From Clostridiales bacterium (GTDB lineage Bacteria > Bacillota_A > Clostridia > Saccharofermentanales > Saccharofermentanaceae): 7,340 nt of DNA. The position numbers were made by a program, and so were the translations under genes. The notes beneath the pieces were generated by a model, which saw only the letters and a list, made by a program, of their open reading frames with translations, was not told where the DNA came from and did no database searches. Shown here in pieces: positions 5,763 through 7,340 of the stretch (positions are counted from its first letter, which is position 1; each line of letters starts with the position of its first letter). The stretch is taken from positions 1 through 7,340 of the forward strand of contig JAILHZ010000135.1 of NCBI GenBank assembly GCA_024695545.1, read 5' to 3'.

Positions 5763-5781
5763 TCGCTTGAGCGAGTACAAT
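5763..5781 (+). promoter_or_regulatory. Operator-like palindrome and -10 box of the aldo/keto reductase gene
   Basis: TCGCT-TG-AGCGA (5763-5774) is a perfect 5+2+5 dyad lying one base before TACAAT (5776-5781), a 5-of-6 match to the -10 consensus. The -35 is unclear: TTGTAT at 5750 would give a 20-base spacer. An alternative pair is TTGAGC (5767) with GATATT (5791), 18 bases apart. The dyad overlaps the polymerase site in either case, so a repressor or activator site is plausible but unproven. Confidence 0.4.
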
Positions 5782-5822
5782 AAGGATAAAGATATTGTGA
5801 ATTAGAATTGGAGGGCTGGATT

Positions 5823-6944
5823 ATGTTGACACGAACGATGAACGGATTTGATAAGCCGGTTTCGGTCCTGGGTTTCGGATGCATGCGTTTTCCGACGACT
5901 GAGGACGGCAAGATCGATAAAGCAAGAGCGAGAGCGATGCTGCTTCATGCGCACAAGATGGGCGTGAACTACTTTGATACAGCCTATCCGTATCACGGCG
6001 GCGAGTCGGAGATCGTGGTCGGCGAGGTACTCGGGGAGCTGCCGCGTGATTCGTATTTCCTGACGACGAAGCTGCCGGTATGGGAGATCAAGACGCGTGA
6101 GGATGCCGAGGCAATGTTCGAAAAGCAGCTGGGCAAGCTTCAGCAGAAGTACCTCGATCTTTATCTGCTTCACGCCATGGGCGAGGACCGCTTCCAGGAG
6201 ATGGAGGATGCGGGCGTTATCGACTTCATGTTTGACCTGAAGAAACAGGGCCGCATCAAGAACGTGGGATTCTCGTTCCACGACGATTACGCGGTGTTTG
6301 AGAAGTGGATCAAAAAGTATCCGTGGGATGCCTGCCAGATCCAGTTCAACTTTATGGATATTGAGAACCAGGCTGGAACGAAGGGCCTGAAGCTTGCAGA
6401 GTCGCTGGGCATTCCGGTGATCGTCATGGAGCCGATCCGCGGCGGTTCGCTCTGCATGTATCCGGATGATCTGCTTACTGAACTGAACGAACTTCGTCCG
6501 GGCAAGTCGAAGGCGTCCTGGGCGCTGAGATTTGTTGCATCCTTCGAGAACGTTAAGGTTATCCTGTCGGGTATGTCGGCAGAGGACCAGCTCGAGGACA
6601 ACCTCGATACGTTTAACCGTTATGAGCCGATGACGGAAGCGGAGCTTGCCGGCATGGCACACCTGAAGGAAGCGCTCGACGCACGCGTTTTCAATCCGTG
6701 TACCGGCTGCCGTTACTGCATGCCGTGTCCGGGAGGCCTTGATATCCCGAAGGTCTTCCGCATCTGGAATGAGTACGGCAAGTACAGCAATGTCGGCCAC
6801 GCGAAGTGGGAGTGGAATCAGCTGAAAGAAGACGAAAAACCCGAGAACTGCATGTGGTGTGGTGCCTGCGAGGATCAGTGTCCGCAGAAGATCTCGATCC
6901 GCGAGGATCTCGTCAAAGCGAGCGAAATGATCTCGAAGCTGTGA
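5823..6944 (+). CDS. Aldo/keto reductase with C-terminal iron-sulfur (4Fe-4S) domain
   Basis: The 373-residue protein is an NAD(P)H-dependent aldo/keto reductase of the ferredoxin-tailed type common in anaerobes. The TIM-barrel part opens with VSVLGFGCMRFP and carries the catalytic tetrad: Asp52 and Tyr57 in FDTAYPYHGGES, Lys83 in TTKLP, and His117 in YLLHAMG. GRIKNVGFSFHD (143-154) and VILSG with the following acidic stretch fit the usual barrel strands. The C-terminal domain has two four-cysteine motifs: Cys293, 296, 299, 302 (CTGCRYCMPCP) and Cys343, 346, 349, 353 (CMWCGACEDQCP), expected to bind two [4Fe-4S] clusters. I chose ATG at 5823 because GGAGGG (5810-5815) is 7 bases upstream. A TTG five codons earlier would overlap that site. 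The protein is probably cytoplasmic. Substrate is unknown. It appears to be a single-gene unit between its own promoter region and the rpsU promoter. Confidence 0.93.
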   Translation: MLTRTMNGFDKPVSVLGFGCMRFPTTEDGKIDKARARAMLLHAHKMGVNYFDTAYPYHGGESEIVVGEVLGELPRDSYFLTTKLPVWEIKTREDAEAMFEKQLGKLQQKYLDLYLLHAMGEDRFQEMEDAGVIDFMFDLKKQGRIKNVGFSFHDDYAVFEKWIKKYPWDACQIQFNFMDIENQAGTKGLKLAESLGIPVIVMEPIRGGSLCMYPDDLLTELNELRPGKSKASWALRFVASFENVKVILSGMSAEDQLEDNLDTFNRYEPMTEAELAGMAHLKEALDARVFNPCTGCRYCMPCPGGLDIPKVFRIWNEYGKYSNVGHAKWEWNQLKEDEKPENCMWCGACEDQCPQKISIREDLVKASEMISKL

Positions 6945-6953
6945 TGTCGCGGC

Positions 6954-6985
6954 GCGGCAAAGCCGCAGAAACAGTGCTTTTAGCG
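6954..6985 (+). other. GC hairpin followed by GTGCTTTT after the reductase gene
   Basis: GCGGC (6954-6958), AAA and GCCGC (6962-6966) form a tight 5-bp stem-loop starting 10 bases after the stop. Seven bases later comes GTGCTTTTAGCG (6974-6985). The T run is not adjacent to the stem, so termination here would be weak. No better terminator precedes the rpsU promoter. Confidence 0.4.
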
Positions 6986-7014
6986 CGGAAAAAGGCGTGA
7001 AATCGTAAATTTCG

Positions 7015-7043
7015 TTGACGAACGCCGAAAATTAGAGTAATAT
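7015..7043 (+). promoter_or_regulatory. rpsU promoter, near consensus
   Basis: TTGACG (7015-7020) and TAATAT (7038-7043) are separated by exactly 17 bases. The -35 matches the consensus at 5 of 6 positions and the -10 at 4 of 6. Initiation is expected near 7050, giving a leader of about 59 bases. The -35 lies inside the partial dyad CGTT-GACG-AACG (7013-7024). Confidence 0.8.
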
Positions 7044-7054
7044 ATGTCCTGTTT

Positions 7055-7076
7055 GAAACCGATAAATTTGGGTTTC
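7055..7076 (+). other. Stem-loop in the rpsU 5' leader
   Basis: GAAACC (7055-7060) pairs with GGTTTC (7071-7076) around a 10-base loop, shortly after the predicted transcription start and 17 bases before the ribosome binding site. It could stabilise the 5' end or take part in leader regulation. A 6-bp stem may also arise by chance. Confidence 0.4.
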
Positions 7077-7108
7077 CTAAGTTTAATGCACGGAAGGAGG
7101 GATAACAA

Positions 7109-7282
7109 GTGTCGGAAATCAGACTTAAAGAAAATGAGTCCCTTGACAGTGCTCTGCGTCGTTTCAAGCGTTCCTGCGCTCGTTCTGGTGTACTCGCTGA
7201 GGTACGTAAGAGAGAGCATTACGAGAAGCCTTCTGTACGCCGTAAGAAGAAGTCGGAGGCGGCTAGAAAGCGTAAGAGATAA
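7109..7282 (+). CDS. rpsU: Small ribosomal subunit protein S21 (bS21)
   Basis: The 57-residue protein starts at GTG 7109 and ends at TAA 7280-7282. It reads [20 protein letters not shown], then [20 protein letters not shown], then [17 protein letters not shown]. This matches bS21 across its whole length: the [14 protein letters not shown] helix, the SG(V/I)[12 protein letters not shown] core and the lysine/arginine-rich tail. S21 binds the 30S platform near the anti-Shine-Dalgarno end of 16S rRNA and helps translation initiation. AAGGAGGG (7094-7101) places GGAGG 8 bases before the GTG, which fixes the start. A longer open frame (7044-7304) overlaps in another phase and is a shadow. The gene has its own promoter and terminator, so it is monocistronic here. 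Confidence 0.96.
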   Translation: MSEIRLKENESLDSALRRFKRSCARSGVLAEVRKREHYEKPSVRRKKKSEAARKRKR

Positions 7283-7309
7283 TTACTCTTTTCAAATTAG
7301 CTAATCAGA

Positions 7310-7340
7310 AGCCTGTCGGAGTTGATCCGGCAGGCTTTTT
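7310..7340 (+). terminator. Intrinsic terminator of rpsU
   Basis: AGCCTGTCGGA (7310-7320) pairs with TCCGGCAGGCT (7326-7336) over 11 bp with one wobble, around the loop GTTGA. The T tract begins at 7336 and continues to the window edge. The hairpin starts 28 bases after the rpsU stop. Confidence 0.93.

Noticed and set aside
7044..7304. 86-codon frame over rpsU
   Set aside because: The S21 protein reads in a different frame from GTG 7109 with a strong ribosome binding site. The longer frame has no ribosome binding site at its ATG and no family resemblance.

Overview
The window looks like chromosomal DNA of a Bacillota species, most likely an anaerobic clostridium. The signs are strong AGGAGG-type ribosome binding sites, a long-form hibernation factor, an aldo/keto reductase with a ferredoxin-type C-terminus, GTG starts, and intrinsic terminators with short T tracts. 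Base composition is moderate to GC-rich in the genes. I cannot name genus or species from this sequence.

Layout. (1) 5-544 (+) encodes the long-form ribosome hibernation factor HPF and ends at a clear terminator (603-636). (2) 637-1021 has no convincing gene. It holds two copies of an 80-bp tandem repeat built from paired GTTCG/CGAAC boxes, several copies of the short motif GTGCTTTTCGGG, a palindromic operator candidate and a likely promoter. (3) 1022-4770 (+) is a two-gene operon, overlapping by 4 bases, encoding two ABC exporter half-transporters that probably form a heterodimer. Its substrate is unknown. (4) 4771-5123 holds more GTGCTTTTCGGG copies, an inverted repeat, the operon terminator (4938-4980), and a 48-base hairpin that also forms the start of a possible 29-codon ORF. 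(5) 5124-5600 (-) encodes a small two-TM membrane protein with a CxxC motif. (6) 5601-5822 is a divergent promoter region with a 48-bp element bounded by GGCGCC. (7) 5823-6944 (+) encodes an aldo/keto reductase with two C-terminal four-cysteine iron-sulfur motifs. (8) 7109-7282 (+) encodes ribosomal protein S21 with a near-consensus promoter and a strong terminator.

Two genes serve the ribosome (hpf, rpsU). The others are an export pair, a redox enzyme and a membrane protein of unknown role. Nothing shows that the separate transcription units form one pathway. The least explained content is between the genes: GTGCTTTTC recurs at eight intergenic sites and once in the start of the second ABC gene. 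At four of these sites it follows a hairpin by 5-8 bases. Together with the 80-bp repeat, this is the best candidate here for something undescribed.
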